From Alviniconcha marisindica (Eukaryota > Mollusca > Gastropoda > Provannidae), in contig JABMCL010000713.1 in assembly GCA_018857735.1 (NCBI GenBank), positions 864,501 to 928,500 on the forward strand: DNA of 64,000 nt. Direction: 5' to 3'. Made by a program: the position numbers and the translations under genes. Below are positions 1 through 12,200 of this stretch, in pieces. Numbering within the stretch: the stretch's first letter is position 1; each line of letters opens with the position of its first letter. The notes under the pieces are model-generated. The model searched no databases. It saw only the letters and a list, made by a program, of their open reading frames with translations, and had not been told where the DNA came from.

Positions 1-13
1 CAATCTTCCGCAT
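1..13 (-). CDS. CSTF3: CstF-77 exon 3, first 13 bases (partial)
   Basis: Reading minus, a T-rich tract ends in tttgcag, followed by ATG CGG AAG ATT G at the window edge. In the phase left by exon 2 this gives MRKI. In CstF-77 the equivalent position after REAQ has a short variable run, then a conserved Ile. Too short to be sure. Confidence 0.45.
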
Positions 14-296
14 CTGCAAAATAAACATAAACATTATAAAGATTTAAGCTATTGTTACAATTGTATCACAAATGGCACCAAACAAAATTGCCAGAAATAA
101 CTCACCATCAGGGGTCACACCAACTTGACTAAGTATAAAATTTTCCATTACAAAAACACTCTGCAGTACGAGTAAGTTCAAACATACAGTGTGTTTTTGT
201 CAAGCTCCACATTACTGACTACTGTACACTGAAAAAATTGTACTGTTATCTTTTTAAAACTCTAGTGTAAATAAACATTTAGAAAAGATAATCTTG

Positions 297-364
297 GTCA
301 AAAGAACACACAGACTATCACCACTGTATGCCTGTAGTCAGTCTTTTTTGTGTGTTCTTTTGAT
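297..364. repeat. Foldback element, copy 1
   Basis: Inverted arms: left reads TCAAAAGAACACACAGACT, right AGTC(T)n then TGTGTGTTCTTTTGA; loop of about 30 bp. Similar arms occur at 40351-40452 and 42648-42763, suggesting one MITE-like family. Confidence 0.55.
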
Positions 365-1023
365 AATAAATTATACTCCAAATATTAATTATTCTGTTAG
401 CCATATCACAAAAATTATCAGACCTATAAAGTATGATGATTCCAGGATATGAAATGACACTAATTAGTAATTTGCAATATTCCTTTGATCTCAAACAATG
501 CCAATACCAAGGTGAATGAAACTAGTGAAAATGAAAATGTGGCTTGTCTAAATGACTGAAGTCTATAAATTTATTTGTCGCTGATGATTACAGCTTTACC
601 ACAGTTCTTCAGGACCCACACAGTTGGATCTGGTGAAAGGTAATCACTTCCGTCCTCAGCTATTCCTAAAAAGATGTTTCACTTTCTGAGCACAAACTAT
701 TCTCTGGGTACAGGTTTTGCCATACACCTTGTATTTTTCCCTAACTTTAGGCATTTAGCTCCCTCGCTCTCAGTGATTACACATGTATACAAATACAATT
801 CACTTGCTTTAAATACTTAATTCAGGTAACAACTTTTTGCCTTAGTTATACTTTATATTTTAAATACTAGTTTTCTATTGCGTAAAGAACATTTCATAAA
901 ATAATAAGAAAGACGAGACATTTAGTGATTATCATCCATTAAATTAAAAAGGATTGGGGGGGGGGGGCTACTCTACATCACAAAATCAAAGTGCGAAAAT
1001 GTCAACCCAACAAATACACCTAA

Positions 1024-1464
1024 ATCAGCCAGTGGATAGTCTCACCCTGCACAGTCTGAAAACAAAAGATGTCAGTCCTCAAGTCTCACAAATAGTAATA
1101 TTAATAACAATCATTTCTAAAGACGTCAGTCAAGTCTCAGAAAGGTACCAGTCCTAAAAGTCTCATTTAAATAAAGACAAGTAGTGAAGTACAACTTTAG
1201 GTTTTTGCCACTGACTGGCTCATTCCTGATGGCTTGTAATTGTATCAGCCAGTGGATAGTCTCCCCATGCACAGTTTGAAAACAAAAGATTTCAGTCCTC
1301 AAGTCTCACAAAGATAATAATAATAATATTAATAACAATCATTTCTAAAGATGTCAGTCAAGTCTCAGAAAAGTACCAGTCCTAAAAGTTTCATTTAAAT
1401 AAAGACAAGTAGTGAAGTACAACTTTAGGTTTTTGCCACTGACTGGCTCATTCCTGATGGCTTG
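1024..1464. repeat. Tandem duplication, unit about 220 bp, two copies
   Basis: Copy 1 1024-1236 and copy 2 1244-1464. Both start ATCAGCCAGTGGATAGTCTC and end CATTCCTGATGGCTTG. The second copy carries a few substitutions and a small ATA insertion. Confidence 0.8.
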
Positions 1465-1530
1465 ACACTGCTGACCATTGATTATAATTTATATACATGT
1501 ACATGAAGATTCATACAAGTTATACTGTAC

Positions 1531-1632
1531 CTGCGCATCTCGAATGAGTACACTCCATGCCTCCGTGTCATAGGGGTATGCCTTGATGCGTTTTTCTGCT
1601 TTCACTATCTTGTCAGCAATGTACCCAGATTC
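1531..1632 (-). CDS. CSTF3: CstF-77 (cleavage stimulation factor subunit 3) exon 2
   Basis: CstF-77, the suppressor-of-forked homologue, is the HAT-repeat scaffold of the CstF complex that recognises the GU-rich element during nuclear pre-mRNA cleavage and polyadenylation. This 102-nt minus-strand exon has acceptor gttttcag and donor gtacag and is in phase 0 at both ends. It encodes 34 residues, including IVKAEKRIKAYPYDTEAWSV and LIRDAQ. That matches the first HAT helix pair of CstF-77 (the family pattern of a KAEK helix, NPYD-type turn, AW, LIREAQ). Intron 1 is 1633-3215. The rest of the gene lies left of the window. Confidence 0.8.
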
Positions 1633-3215
1633 CTGAAAACAGACCACAAACACATTTATTATTTAAAATGCTTCTGCCTCTCAGTTGCTCAGTGCAAACT
1701 CCACTCAAGTACCGACGCACAAAGTGTGATTACTCTCTCTGGTTGATTTTCTTCATGGGATGACTTTTTTGGTGGGTGGGGTCAGGCACCCAACTGGAAA
1801 AGTGAAAGGCAACAGACAATCAACACTGAGAAGATCTTTTATTATCTTTAGTCACTGTTTCAGAACGACAGTCCCTACCATTTGTTGCACTGCAGCTTCA
1901 GCTGTTTTGCACTGAATTACCAACACTGAATTGCTTGTCTCAGTGAAAAAGTGGCAGTCATCACCACCCACTAGACAGATTTTTAAGGTGTATTTTCACT
2001 TCTTACAAGGTCTGCATTAACCAACAATTTCTATCATTTTACTAGTTAAGATCAGGAGAATAATCAGCAATTAGACATACCTGCGGTTATTTTGTTTGAC
2101 CAGTTCTAAAAATTAAAAAACTACAAGAAAACATGGGGAAGGGAGCTAAATGAGCTGGGTGTTTACTAATTAATACAGCTCAACTAGTAGTAGTACTACT
2201 ACCAGTATGGACAGCCATGTATCTGACCAGTTACGATTGTCTAACTGGTTTCTGTGAACCACTTTCTCTACCTAACTATCTATGTTAGTTATTACACCAG
2301 TTCAAAAATGTCTAGCATGATCACTGCTAACTGTACATTTTAAAGAGTAAATTTTACAAACAGATCTAAACTCTAGTCTAAAGGGTAAATCTGAGGTCAT
2401 AGTACATAAATACGCACACAGGTTTTTGTGTTGTTGTTTTTCACGAGCCCTGCATGTGCAAACTTTTAGCACGCAGATGCTGTTTCAATGTCTGAATGTG
2501 TCTCATTTCACTTTGAGGATTACACATATATCAATTATAGTTATTAATCATAAATATCAAGCACAACCAAGACAAGAAAGAGGGGAGATTAACTACCTGA
2601 TTACATAAATGCAACCCAACAAATCAACCCAGAGCCCAATGTTATTACTCTCAACTGCCAAACTGCAGGGTTGAAAGTACTAACCTATAATAAACTGAAA
2701 CTGCTAGAGTACATGTATAACTGTATTCAAATTATTTCCGAATGCACGCATGTCAAGTAACACCAACAGTTAAACTGGAAGTAGAAAGCCTGCTGGGCAC
2801 TAAATGACTAGTTATTATAATAGTAAGGACTGAATGAGTTGAACATTTACCAATAAACAGTATTATATTAGTATTATTACATAAATATAATCATAATTCA
2901 TAGTAAAAAATAAATTTATAAAATACTTAACTAGTACAACTACAAGGCCGAAACAAGCCCTTCTTCTTCTTCTTCAAATTTGTATGCAGACCCCTTTTTG
3001 TAAAGGAATATCTCACCGTGGTAAGTCTACACCCGAGATATTATAACTTACAAATTTCAGAATTCAACAAACTTGCATTATAACTTACACAAATTTCAGA
3101 ATTCAACAAATTTGCATTAATCACTGAATTACTCATTTCTAGGTGTTGGCTCATGGCTGTTGCTAAATTCGGGTTAATAATTGACGCCAGTGATATAATA
3201 GGACATTCAACCAAC
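1633..3215 (-). other. CstF-77 intron 1
   Basis: AT-rich intronic DNA. A small direct repeat occurs at 3046-3118 (two copies of about 35 bp ending in ATTCAACAAA). No exon-like sequence recognised on either strand. Confidence 0.5.
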
Positions 3216-3230
3216 CTCAGCTTGAGCCAT
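3216..3230 (-). CDS. CSTF3: CstF-77 coding exon 1 (MAQAE)
   Basis: On the minus strand ATG at 3230-3228 starts five codons, MAQAE, then a GT donor (gttggttg). The downstream exon at 1632-1531 opens in the same phase and encodes the conserved CstF-77 N-terminus, giving a continuous MAQAE-ESGYIADKIV. The known family start is similarly short and variable before the conserved helix. A CpG-rich stretch directly upstream fits a housekeeping promoter. Confidence 0.65.
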
Positions 3231-3299
3231 GTCTCCAGTTTGTTAGCAGACGAACGGCCGACCTGAAAATAGACACTAACAACGTGAAATACACGAGAT

Positions 3300-3420
3300 T
3301 TAAACATTTAAAGCCACAAACATGAAACAAAGTATGGCCGCGCGCTTTGCGCCAACAGGAAGTCACTGCGCGACTGTTCACGCGTACGGCGAGACTTGGT
3401 TCTTTACGTCGATTGGCTAA
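3300..3420 (-). promoter_or_regulatory. CSTF3: CpG-rich CstF-77 promoter region
   Basis: A local CpG-rich island in AT-rich DNA. It contains on the minus strand ACTTCCTG (ETS-type) and TTGGCGC (E2F-type) next to each other and no TATA box, as in many housekeeping promoters. Between it and the ATG a tttcag at about 3264-3269 could be an acceptor for an untranslated first exon. Confidence 0.35.
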
Positions 3421-3443
3421 AAATTAAATAAATAAAAAGAAAA

Positions 3444-3455
<12 letters not shown>

Positions 3456-3481
<26 letters not shown>
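3456..3481. repeat. Poly-T tract
   Basis: Homopolymer T run of about 26 bases, possibly the poly-A tail of a minus-strand retrocopy; no body recognised next to it. Confidence 0.7.
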
Positions 3482-3482
<1 letters not shown>

Positions 3483-3547
3483 GTAGCCTGTGCTACCAAC
3501 CCATCCAGATACAACCACTGACAAACGGCGACAACAACTTGAACAAG

Positions 3548-3810
3548 TAAACATGGTGCTTAACGTCCACAAAAACCATAAAGCTTATCGAGGATAGCTG
3601 GGGAGAAGGTCAGTGTTGGTTGAGTGGTTTTACGTCCACACTGAAACCGTAGGCTTAGGACGGGAGCCCAGGACGGCCACCTCGACTTTCACACAGCTCC
3701 TGAGCTCTAAGAGAAGCTGGTTGGTTGGTTGAGTGTTCTTTACGTCCACAGAAAGCGTAGGCTTATCAGGAACGGCCACCTCGACTTTCACGCAGCTCCT
3801 GAGCTCTGGG
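3548..3810 (-). repeat. Type B SINE fragments, antisense, stacked
   Basis: Three partial copies in a row of the minus-strand module: tail words (GGTGCTTAACGTCCACA), then ACGGCCACCTCGACTTTCAC, then CAGCTCCTGAGCTCT. The head is seen twice, at about 3672-3708 and 3770-3808. They match the better-preserved sense copies at 29629, 33565 and 46401. Confidence 0.6.
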
Positions 3811-3837
3811 AGAATTGGGGGCGAAGGGAGATCATTT

Positions 3838-3975
3838 TATATACCTATCGCTACACTGTCACTGCCAGAATGACTCCTGTAGTAAGTTGGGCAGTGATGG
3901 CGGGAGAGCCATTTTAACGTTTCGGTGTGAGGGACAAAGTCACAAGATGGTGTCCACTAACAACAATTTCAAGTT
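3838..3975 (-). repeat. Type A (tRNA-headed) SINE, 3' body fragment
   Basis: Minus-strand match to the body of the SINE at 46584: TATCGCTACACTGTCA, GGGCAGTGATGG, GACAAAGTCACAAGATGGTG. The tRNA-like head is missing. Confidence 0.55.
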
Positions 3976-6160
3976 TCAGTGCAGTGAAGAGGAAGGCCCG
4001 GTCGAAAGCCGAAGCAATACCGCTTCACTGAACCAGCCCGGAACGCGGCCGCCGCCGCCTGGGCCATGGCCGGCTCACTTTCGGAACAAGTCACACTGAC
4101 CGACACGCTTTTAGTCATACCTGCGTGGGCCAGTCCCTTTAATAATCATAGTACTATATGCACTTGTATGGCTTGTCTATCAGGACTGTTCGTACCAAGA
4201 TTTGCGAGTCAGTCGGCCGGGCGTGGCAAGACTGTTCTCAGTCTTTGCCGGGGCGGTAATCTCAGTAGGCTAAGTTTCTGCTGGAGGCTGTAGCTGGCCG
4301 GGTCATGATCACAGCAGACGCCCGGGTAACCCTACCGCGTCAGTTTGACAAGGGAAACGCAGGGTCAGTAGCGGCTGAAACTGAGGCGGAGGGTTCACTT
4401 GTTGGACTGAGTCTGCGGCATGACTATAGGCCTAATCAGTTCCCCACTCCCTGAACTACTTATATGTTCTTGGTCAGTCAGTGATCTGGATCAGTCTGGA
4501 TTCATACACTTCAGTACATGGACCATCATTGTTACTGGCCATTTTTTGCAACGGCGGAACTGGGAGACCGAGTGTCGGAATTGTAAAAGGCCGTCCAAAA
4601 CTTGTAGGATACCGTGGCTTTGGGAAGCCGCCGGGAGTAATCTGTACAGTTTCAGTATTAGTACGGGCCGCCTCAAACAAGGATTTTAATTTGAGGATAC
4701 CTCTAATTACGGGACTGAGTTAGTGTATCTTGTATCACACGCGGCATGCCCAGGTGACTCCGTAGGCGACTCAGGTCTTTGGTGTGCTTGTGCAGTAATG
4801 TCTTTCGCCGAGCGCTCAGTCAGTAACTCCCTTGTGTGTTGATTCTTGTTAACTCAGTAGAGGGGCAAATATTTTTGTTCTGGCTGCCGATGTGTGAAAA
4901 CTGATGCAGTGACGGAGTTAGTCTGGTCAGTGTTCAGTCATTTGGCACTAAATTTGGACATGTTCACATCAGTAGTTCCGCAGTAATTGCTTAATGTCCA
5001 CAGAGACCGTAACGCCGCCGGGGACTCGGTACTAGGGACGGCGTGGAGCCTCTCAGTGGCGGCGCTGGACGGCCACCGTTGTGACTTTCATTGTCACGCA
5101 GCTGCTGCATGATCAGTCTCTGGTCAGTCACTCAGTGGCTGAGTCAGGTGATTGCACTGACTTAAAATTCCAAGCACTGCCGAAGTTCAAGTTACGCTGA
5201 CATCCTTCCTCCGCAGTGGAACTGGGTGCCGGAACTGAAGCGATGCCGGTTCGGAGTGAGTGGCCCGTGGCCTCAGTCAAGTTGTTCATTTCACTCAAAT
5301 CAGTGCAGAATGGTCAGTTATCATCGTTTGTCAGTGACTCAGTGACGGCGCAGGCCTAAGCAATGTGGAGTTAATAGAAGAAACGCCCTCAGCGGTTACA
5401 TCTTCAATTGTCTCGTTACAACTGAACCGTTACGTCAGCGGCTACTTTTTTGAGCACAGTCATTGGAAACTGGAACTGTCACTGAGCTGACAGTTTTCCC
5501 GCGTGGTCAGTGGAAGAAGAATGTTATAAACCAGCGATTGGAGTTAGCGGCCTCAAGTTGAGCTGTGCCGCTTCGGTCAAAACCGCTCCAAGCGCCGCTG
5601 GTTTCCGACATCCAAGGAAGGTGCCGGCGGGGCAGCGGCGAGGCTTGGGGTGTGTGCTGCCAGTGCCAGGTACCCCGGCTACCACCCTTACCGCCATCCC
5701 CCACCTAAACACACACACACACACACACACACACGGCACAGAACATGCGGACTGGCTCTGTTGCTTTGGGTTGACTGGAATGAGAAAAGGTTACTCAGGC
5801 AGGGACGTAACTTTTGACGTGTCCCGGTTTGAGTAGCGGCCTCAGAATACGCCGCGAAAACGCGATGGCGGCACCAGCCATGCCAGCGCTGTAAGTACAA
5901 GACAGCACCGTTCGGTGGATATTCAAACTGAAACGCCCTATAAAAACGGATAGCCACTCATGTACTGGAATCACATGCGAGCGCTATATAAAAGCAATCA
6001 TCATCATCATCATGTTGACGTTGAAAATACACACTCAAGCACATACCCCCCCCCCCCCACATACACACAAACACATACACAACATACCCCCCCCCCCCCC
6101 CACACACACACATACACACACCAAAAACAAAGAAACAACAACAACGGATCACGTTAACTG
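3976..6160. other. No gene; CAGT-rich stretch, SINE remnant and CA/C-rich tracts
   Basis: No coding exon recognised. A diverged antisense type B SINE is visible around 4986-5110 (CTTAATGTCCACAGAGACC, GGACGGCCACC). The tetramer CAGT is strongly over-represented at 4380-5400. (CA)n at about 5707-5732 and C-runs with CA at 6047-6120 follow. Short ORFs here have no recognisable product. Confidence 0.55.
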
Positions 6161-6162
6161 TC

Positions 6163-6790
6163 CGTCCCAAACAGAGTACGGCAGCATGGGCTTATAGACA
6201 TGACACCGCCCAAACAGAGCCTGAATACGGCAACATGGGCTTATTTAGACATGATACTACCCATACAGAGTACAGCAACATGGGCGTACCAGTTTAGACA
6301 TGACTGACAACCCAAACAGAGTACGGCAACATGGGCGTACAGTATTTAGACATGACACAACCCAAACAGAATACGGCAACATGGGCTTATTTAGACACGA
6401 CACAGCCCATACAGAGCCTGAATACGGCAACATGGGCTTTTTTTAAGACATGACACCGCCCAGACAGAATACGGCAACACAGGCTTACTTAGACATGACA
6501 CGACACAGCCCATACAGAGCCTGAATACGGCAACATGGGCTTTATTTAGACATGATACTGCCCATACAGAGTACAGCAACATGGGCTTATTTAGACATGA
6601 TACTGTCCATACAGAGTACAGCAACATGGGCTTATGTAGACTGACATGACAGCGCCCGGAGTAAGGTAGCATGGGTTTATCAGTAGCCGGACATGACATC
6701 GCCCAGAGTACGGCAACATGGGCTTTTTAGGCATGACACCGCCCAGGCAGAGTGCCGTCGGCAACACTAGGGGGCCTATTTAGACATGAC
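6163..6790. repeat. Tandem repeat around ACGGCAACATGGGCTTATTTAG
   Basis: About ten degenerate units of about 53-70 bp, each with GAGTACGGCAACATGGGC and TTAGACATGACAC plus a CCC-A-ACAGA linker. Unit length varies because some carry an extra AGAGCCTGAATACGG. Confidence 0.75.
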
Positions 6791-8185
6791 ACCAGCGTCA
6801 CGCAGTTCGTCGTTGCCAGAGACAGCCAAACACGTGGCTGGGGCCCAAACGCTAACTCAGTTTTCACGCACCGTGCCGTGTAGATTGCATGGGCGGTGCT
6901 ATGTTTGGCATTGGCTGATGGAGTTCAGCGTTGCGGTTTTCAGTCACGAGTCAGGTTGTTTCATGCTTTCTCGCTGGACTATTCTTCCAGCCGCGGTTAG
7001 TATCGCACGTAAATGAACCGGAAGACTCGTTGAACCCGTTGTTCAAAGCAATTTTTTTACTGAATTAGCAAGAACTGACGCTATTTATTGGGACAAAACT
7101 GACACAATCTGGAATTTTTTTGGGTAATCCCCTTTATCAAGCTGCAAAATGACATTAAACAAAAGTTAAACGGTGAAAAACGCTGAAAAATGACTGAGGT
7201 GGAAACTTTTTTTTTTAGCTTGAAAAGGGGATTACCCCGAAGATTTCCATTTTTTTGGGGTTTTGCCCCAATTTTGAAAAGCTTTTTTTAACCTTTTTTG
7301 TTTTTTTGGTTTTCAATTACATCTTAATTTTTAAAAATAAATTTTGTTCCCCTGCGGTTAAACCTTTCCTTCCCAAAAATTTGGGGTAAAATTTTATCCA
7401 AAAAAAAAATTGTATTTTTCACTTTCAAACAAAATTTATAAAAGATCCACACACACACACACACACACACACACCCCAACGCGCGCGCGCGGGGCGCCCC
7501 CCCGCGCACCCCACGCACGGCACACACGCACACACACGCCCCACGAAACCACCACACACTCACACACAACACACCCCACACACACGCACACACACGCACT
7601 GTACAGACTGATGGGAGTAAAGGACAATGTGGTTTAACTGAAATATTCTGAGAAGAGAATTGCCCTTGGGAGTTGACTTTTAAGGAAAGGAGGGGAAAAA
7701 AATTCTTCTTGTTTTTTTTTTTTTTTCTTTTTCTTTTTATACCCGGGTGAATCACGGCCTTTTCCCCCGGGGGCCCGGGGGCCACCGGGGATTACTCACG
7801 GGAAGGGCTGGTTTTTTTCTTTTTCCGAGTCAGTTTTTCTGAAAACCCCCCTTTTACCCTCACATTTTCGCTGAGGGAGTGTGTTCTTTTTGCGCGTGTG
7901 TGTCACTGCGTAATTTTTCTTTTAGTTTTTATTGTAAAGCGTTTTGGGGGCTCCCACCTCAGAAAGACTAGTCCTTAAAGCACAAAAGTCCCGAAAAAGC
8001 TGAGTTAAACAACCGATTCAGATAATTTCTGATGGTCAAGTCCAGCGTCGAGTACAATTTGTGAAAGTAAGTGGGCCAGGATGTAGAGCCTGAGGACAAA
8101 GCGGAGCAAGTGCAGTCCGAGCCCTGAGCCCTGGGGGTACACGAAGTCAAGTCTCTCAGTGAATGGCCGGTGCATACTTTGAAAT
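6791..8185. other. No gene; low-complexity and smeared sequence
   Basis: 6791-7080 shows nothing recognisable. From about 7080 long homopolymers dominate. (CA)n is at 7449-7475 with degenerate CA/CG-rich continuation to about 7600. Open frames across it are products of the microsatellite. 7900-8185 may be the eroded upstream part of the L2-type LINE, but I see no motif. Confidence 0.5.
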
Positions 8186-8189
8186 CAAG

Positions 8190-9137
8190 TCTTTCAAATC
8201 ATGTGAACTTGACCCCATTCCTGCATTTTGCTTCAAACTGCCTTCCACAACCTGCTTCCTGCCATCACTGACTTTTCGTTAACGCATAAACTGCGCACAA
8301 GGTTCCTTTCCCACGGGCTTTTTAAGACAGCTATTGTTCGTCCTCCCCGGGAAAAAAAACAACCATGCCCCAAATGACCTAAAAACTTTTGGGGGCCCGG
8401 GGTTTTTAACTTTCCGTTCATTTCCCAAAAACCCTTTCTTGAAAAAAAATTGTCCTTCAGCAGCTCAACAAAAACCTTCAAATGGGGCAGCATCTATCAC
8501 CCTTTCCAATCTGCCTATCGCTCCAACCTTTTTTAGCACCAAACCGTCCCCCTTTCACACTGAAAACGACTCATTTTTCTTTCCCTCTGACTCCGGAAAA
8601 TTTTTGGGGTTTCTCACCTTTTTAGCCCTTTCTGCTCCCTTTTGACACTAATGACCACCCCATTTTTCTCACCCGCCTGAAGTACGGGGTTTTGGAATCC
8701 ACAGAAAGGGGGGGCCCTTTGGGCCGGGTTTTTAAGGGGTCATATCTGTATGACCGGTTCCAAAAGGCGTTTGTCAAAAACATGCTTTCCCGACCTGTCA
8801 AAGTTTCCTGGGGCCCGCCCCTAAAGGGGTTCTGTCCGGGGGGCCTTTTGTCCCCTTCACCCTTTATACAAAAACCCTCTGGGCCTCCATCATAACCCCC
8901 GGGGCAATTTAAATCACCCACTTTTTAGGGCTGATGTTTACTCAACTACTTAACAGGGGCCTTCCCTGAAAAACATCCATACTTTTCCCTAAAAACCACA
9001 TCTGACTGTTTTTTTTGGACATAAAAAACTGAATGACCCAAACAAAATTCAAAAAAATAGTGAAAAGACAAAAGGGATGCTCTCGGAACAAGAAAAAAAC
9101 TGTCCTCTATTTCTGTCAAAAAACCTTTCAGCTTTTC
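8190..9137 (+). mobile_element. L2-type LINE, reverse transcriptase part (left half of a split element)
   Basis: Read across several frameshifts, the plus strand gives a non-LTR reverse transcriptase order: KSCELDPIPA, FKTAIVRP, a degraded NYRPVSNL-type block near 8380-8410, VLQQLN, YHPFQSAYRS, SDSGK, a WF-SYLYDRFQ block near 8740-8770, then KTTSDC and KTFQL near 9000 and 9130. The order and wording fit L2/Jockey-superfamily LINEs of fish and molluscs. The catalytic FADD box is not readable. It stops at a CT-rich tract; the missing C-terminus resumes at 14116. Confidence 0.75.
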
Positions 9138-9216
9138 CCCCTCTCTCTTTTTCTCTTTTCTCTCTCTCTTTTCTCTCTCTCTTTTTCCTCTCTCTCTCTC
9201 TCTCCCCTCTCTTCTG
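9138..9216. repeat. (CT)n tract at the left nested-insertion boundary
   Basis: Imperfect CT/TTTTCTCT run directly after the L2 peptide KTFQL. A second CT tract (14065-14115) precedes the L2 continuation. Confidence 0.75.
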
Positions 9217-12200
9217 CATTTGATGCCGGGTGGGATGCAGAACAACGCCGGACAGCAACGCGGATCACCCTTTTTCACCTCTAACGAGGGGGCATTTCCC
9301 AGGCGACGGGGCTTAAGCATAAACGCGACCCCCGACACTGCATCCGGGCCGGCTTTCACAGCTGCTCGGGGGGGGCAATAAAGGAAGACGCAGTGACGGG
9401 GAATGCCAAAAGAACGTTGTAGACGACTCCAACACCTTTAGACCGCACAACGACGGGCCCCCAGAGTGGAACGCGGTTTATGAAGAGGACAACCCCACGC
9501 CCCTCCCCCCAAACAACGGAGGAGAGAACACATACAAAGGGCGACACCCTTTAAAGGCAGCCCACACCCGGGGGATCCACCGGCCCAAAAGGCCCACCTG
9601 GGCGGTGAAACCCTTTCAGGGGGGCCCCCGGGATCGGGGCCAAAACCCTTTACAGACCCACTATGGGGGCCAGTGACAACGAGGGAAATTGGCGGTGGGT
9701 GAAGCAAGGGGCCAGGGCCGGGATCGAGACGAGGAAAAAACCCAAACGACAAAGATGACAACGCTTTCCCCAGCAAAAAAAACCCACCAAGGGGAATCCC
9801 AACGAAACGTCACTTTGCCGAAAACCCGGTTTGGGTCAACGCGGGCCTGAGCAGTCCTGCCCAGGGGTTTCAGGGGCTCAAAACGCTCAGATGGGGCACG
9901 CAAGCCACGTTTTCTCAGTAAAGGGCCAGTATCTCGGACACTTTCAAAAGATTTCCCAAGTGAGGGCCCAAATCAAACGTGTCAAAAACCCAAAGAAACT
10001 GACAGGGGAGTATCACTGTCACAGGCAAAAAGATGCAGCCCCACAAAAAGTTTGGGAAAACTGGGCCGGGCCCCAAGGAATACTTACCGGGAAAGACCAG
10101 GCACGTATAGGGGATATACCCGAACACACTTGACATTTACCCCAGATGCAAGGTCTTTTACTTTCATCCTTCCCTTTTCATTGACGGGAAAAATTTAAAC
10201 TTTTTTCGATATTTGACGTACAACGTTTCGGGACTCCCTGTTTGCCCGCGTTTGTGAATTACATCCATCCTTTGATTTTGTATGTTTAAAAGGGAAAACG
10301 TATATTGCGTCTTTTTGGGGGTTCCGACTTTTTTCAGGGATTTTTTTTTGGGGGGTTTTTCCCCAAAGCAAAAAAACTTTAAAACCAGGGAAAGGCTTTT
10401 CGGGGGGCGTTTTGGGAAAACTTGAAAGGGGGAAACATTTTTTTACCGTTCGTGGACCCGAACCTGGATGGGGGACAATGGGGTTTATTATTACGAATGA
10501 AGAAGGTCTTACTTGGAACAGATAAGGATTTTAATGTTTATCGCTGCATATCTGCCCCCGGGATGATTTGGGAATTTACTGGAAAGTAAGGGCAGCACGG
10601 TTATGGCGTGGGGGCTCATTGAAAATTTGTGTTAGGGACCTGCATGATGTAACCCGGAAAATTTCTCTATGCTCCTGTGTGTTGACCTAAATGCTCGGAC
10701 TGCATCAGAGAACTTTTAAACAAGTCCAAGATGATTGTGAAGACGTATTAGCTAAAGTTTTGGGGGACTGGGTTCCCCAAAAAATCCCAGGATTTAAAAT
10801 TTCCCGGGTTTTTCCAACCCGTTTAAAAGAGTTTTGTAATATGTGTGAGGGGTCTCATTCTGAACGGTCTGTCAGAGCTGGGTTTGATGACAGCTGTACT
10901 TTTGTCTCAAACTCCCGGGGCAAGTGTTGTAGACCTTTTTTCCTTTTTTCTTGCGATATGTTTCCTCTGTATGCATTACTTCCTTTAAAATTGAAAACCT
11001 GATCGAATCCCGATCACCCCCCGTTGTCTTAGCCATTAATGTGTCACAGGGAAAGCTGGGAGTTGGGGGGTTTTATCAAGTTAAAACCATTCAAGAGAAT
11101 AGGGGAGGGGCTGGACTCACTGAGAAAATAATTTGGCAGGGAAAACAAAGAAACCAAAATTCAAAAAACAAAACTGAACAGTGACAAAGTACAAAAAACA
11201 CTCAAAAATAGCCAAAGCAAAATTAGGGGATGATGGTGGGTCTCAGTGATTTTGTTGAGTGTTTTTAAATTTTAGGGTAGGCAGTGTATGGTTAGGAAAT
11301 GCCACTGAACAAAAAATACCAAAGGTGCTGCATGGTTTTACACTGAATGCAGAGAAGCCCAAAAGGGAGAAAGTAAGGAAAAAATGCGAAAAATTTTGGA
11401 AAACAAGAAAAAACCCAAAAACCGGAAAGATTATGCAGATTCGAACAAAAAGCTACAGGGGCCCCGACTAGAATAAAGAAAAAAGAGTTCAAAAGAAATA
11501 AAGCAGCACTTTTAGCCACTAACCCTGAAAAATGGGGATCAGTATTTTTTGGAAAAAACTGAAGAGTCTTGGGGGGGGGAAAAAAAAATAATGCAAGTGA
11601 TAGAATTGATATAAATGTTTGGTATGGATCATTTTAAAAGTATACTCGGTCACACAGCTTAAAGAAACAGTTTGGGCGATTTGAATGTACAAGAACGGAT
11701 GTATTTAGAAGAGACCCAAACCACTCTCTGAACAAGAAATAAGTGTAATTTAGGTTCAGGGAAAGGGGGTTTTCAAAACCAAAGTCCGGAAAAACTTGTG
11801 GTCTTGATCACATACACGCAGAGGGTGTTAAAAACGGGTGGAAAAATGTGGTATTGTTCATGACCAAACTTATTTAATACAAAATTTTTTACAAAGGGAT
11901 TTATCCAAGTGACTGGGCCAAAGCTATCATCGTTCCTATACACAAAAAAGGGGGATATACACTTACAGACAATTATAGAGGAGTTTTTACTCCCTTTGCA
12001 TCGTTAGTAAGTGTTATACAGCAATTCTGAAAACTTGACTGTATAATTGGGTTGGGGAAAAAAATGACAAAATTGTAGAAAATGGGGAAGCTGGGTTCCG
12101 CAGGAACTACTCGACTACAGATCCGATCTTTAATTTTTAATTTTGCCAATTTCTAAAAAAAATGTTTAAACAAGAAAGGTCAGAAGTTATTATTTGCTTT

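Larger units (their letters stand above)
14..1530 (-). other. CstF-77 intron 2
   Basis: AT-rich intron. It contains a 68-bp foldback (297-364) and a tandem duplication of about 220 bp (1024-1464). No coding potential. Confidence 0.6.

Noticed and set aside
7324..7785. 153-codon minus-strand ORF
   Set aside because: Built on a CA/CG microsatellite and homopolymers; Val-Cys repeats are typical of (TG)n translation.
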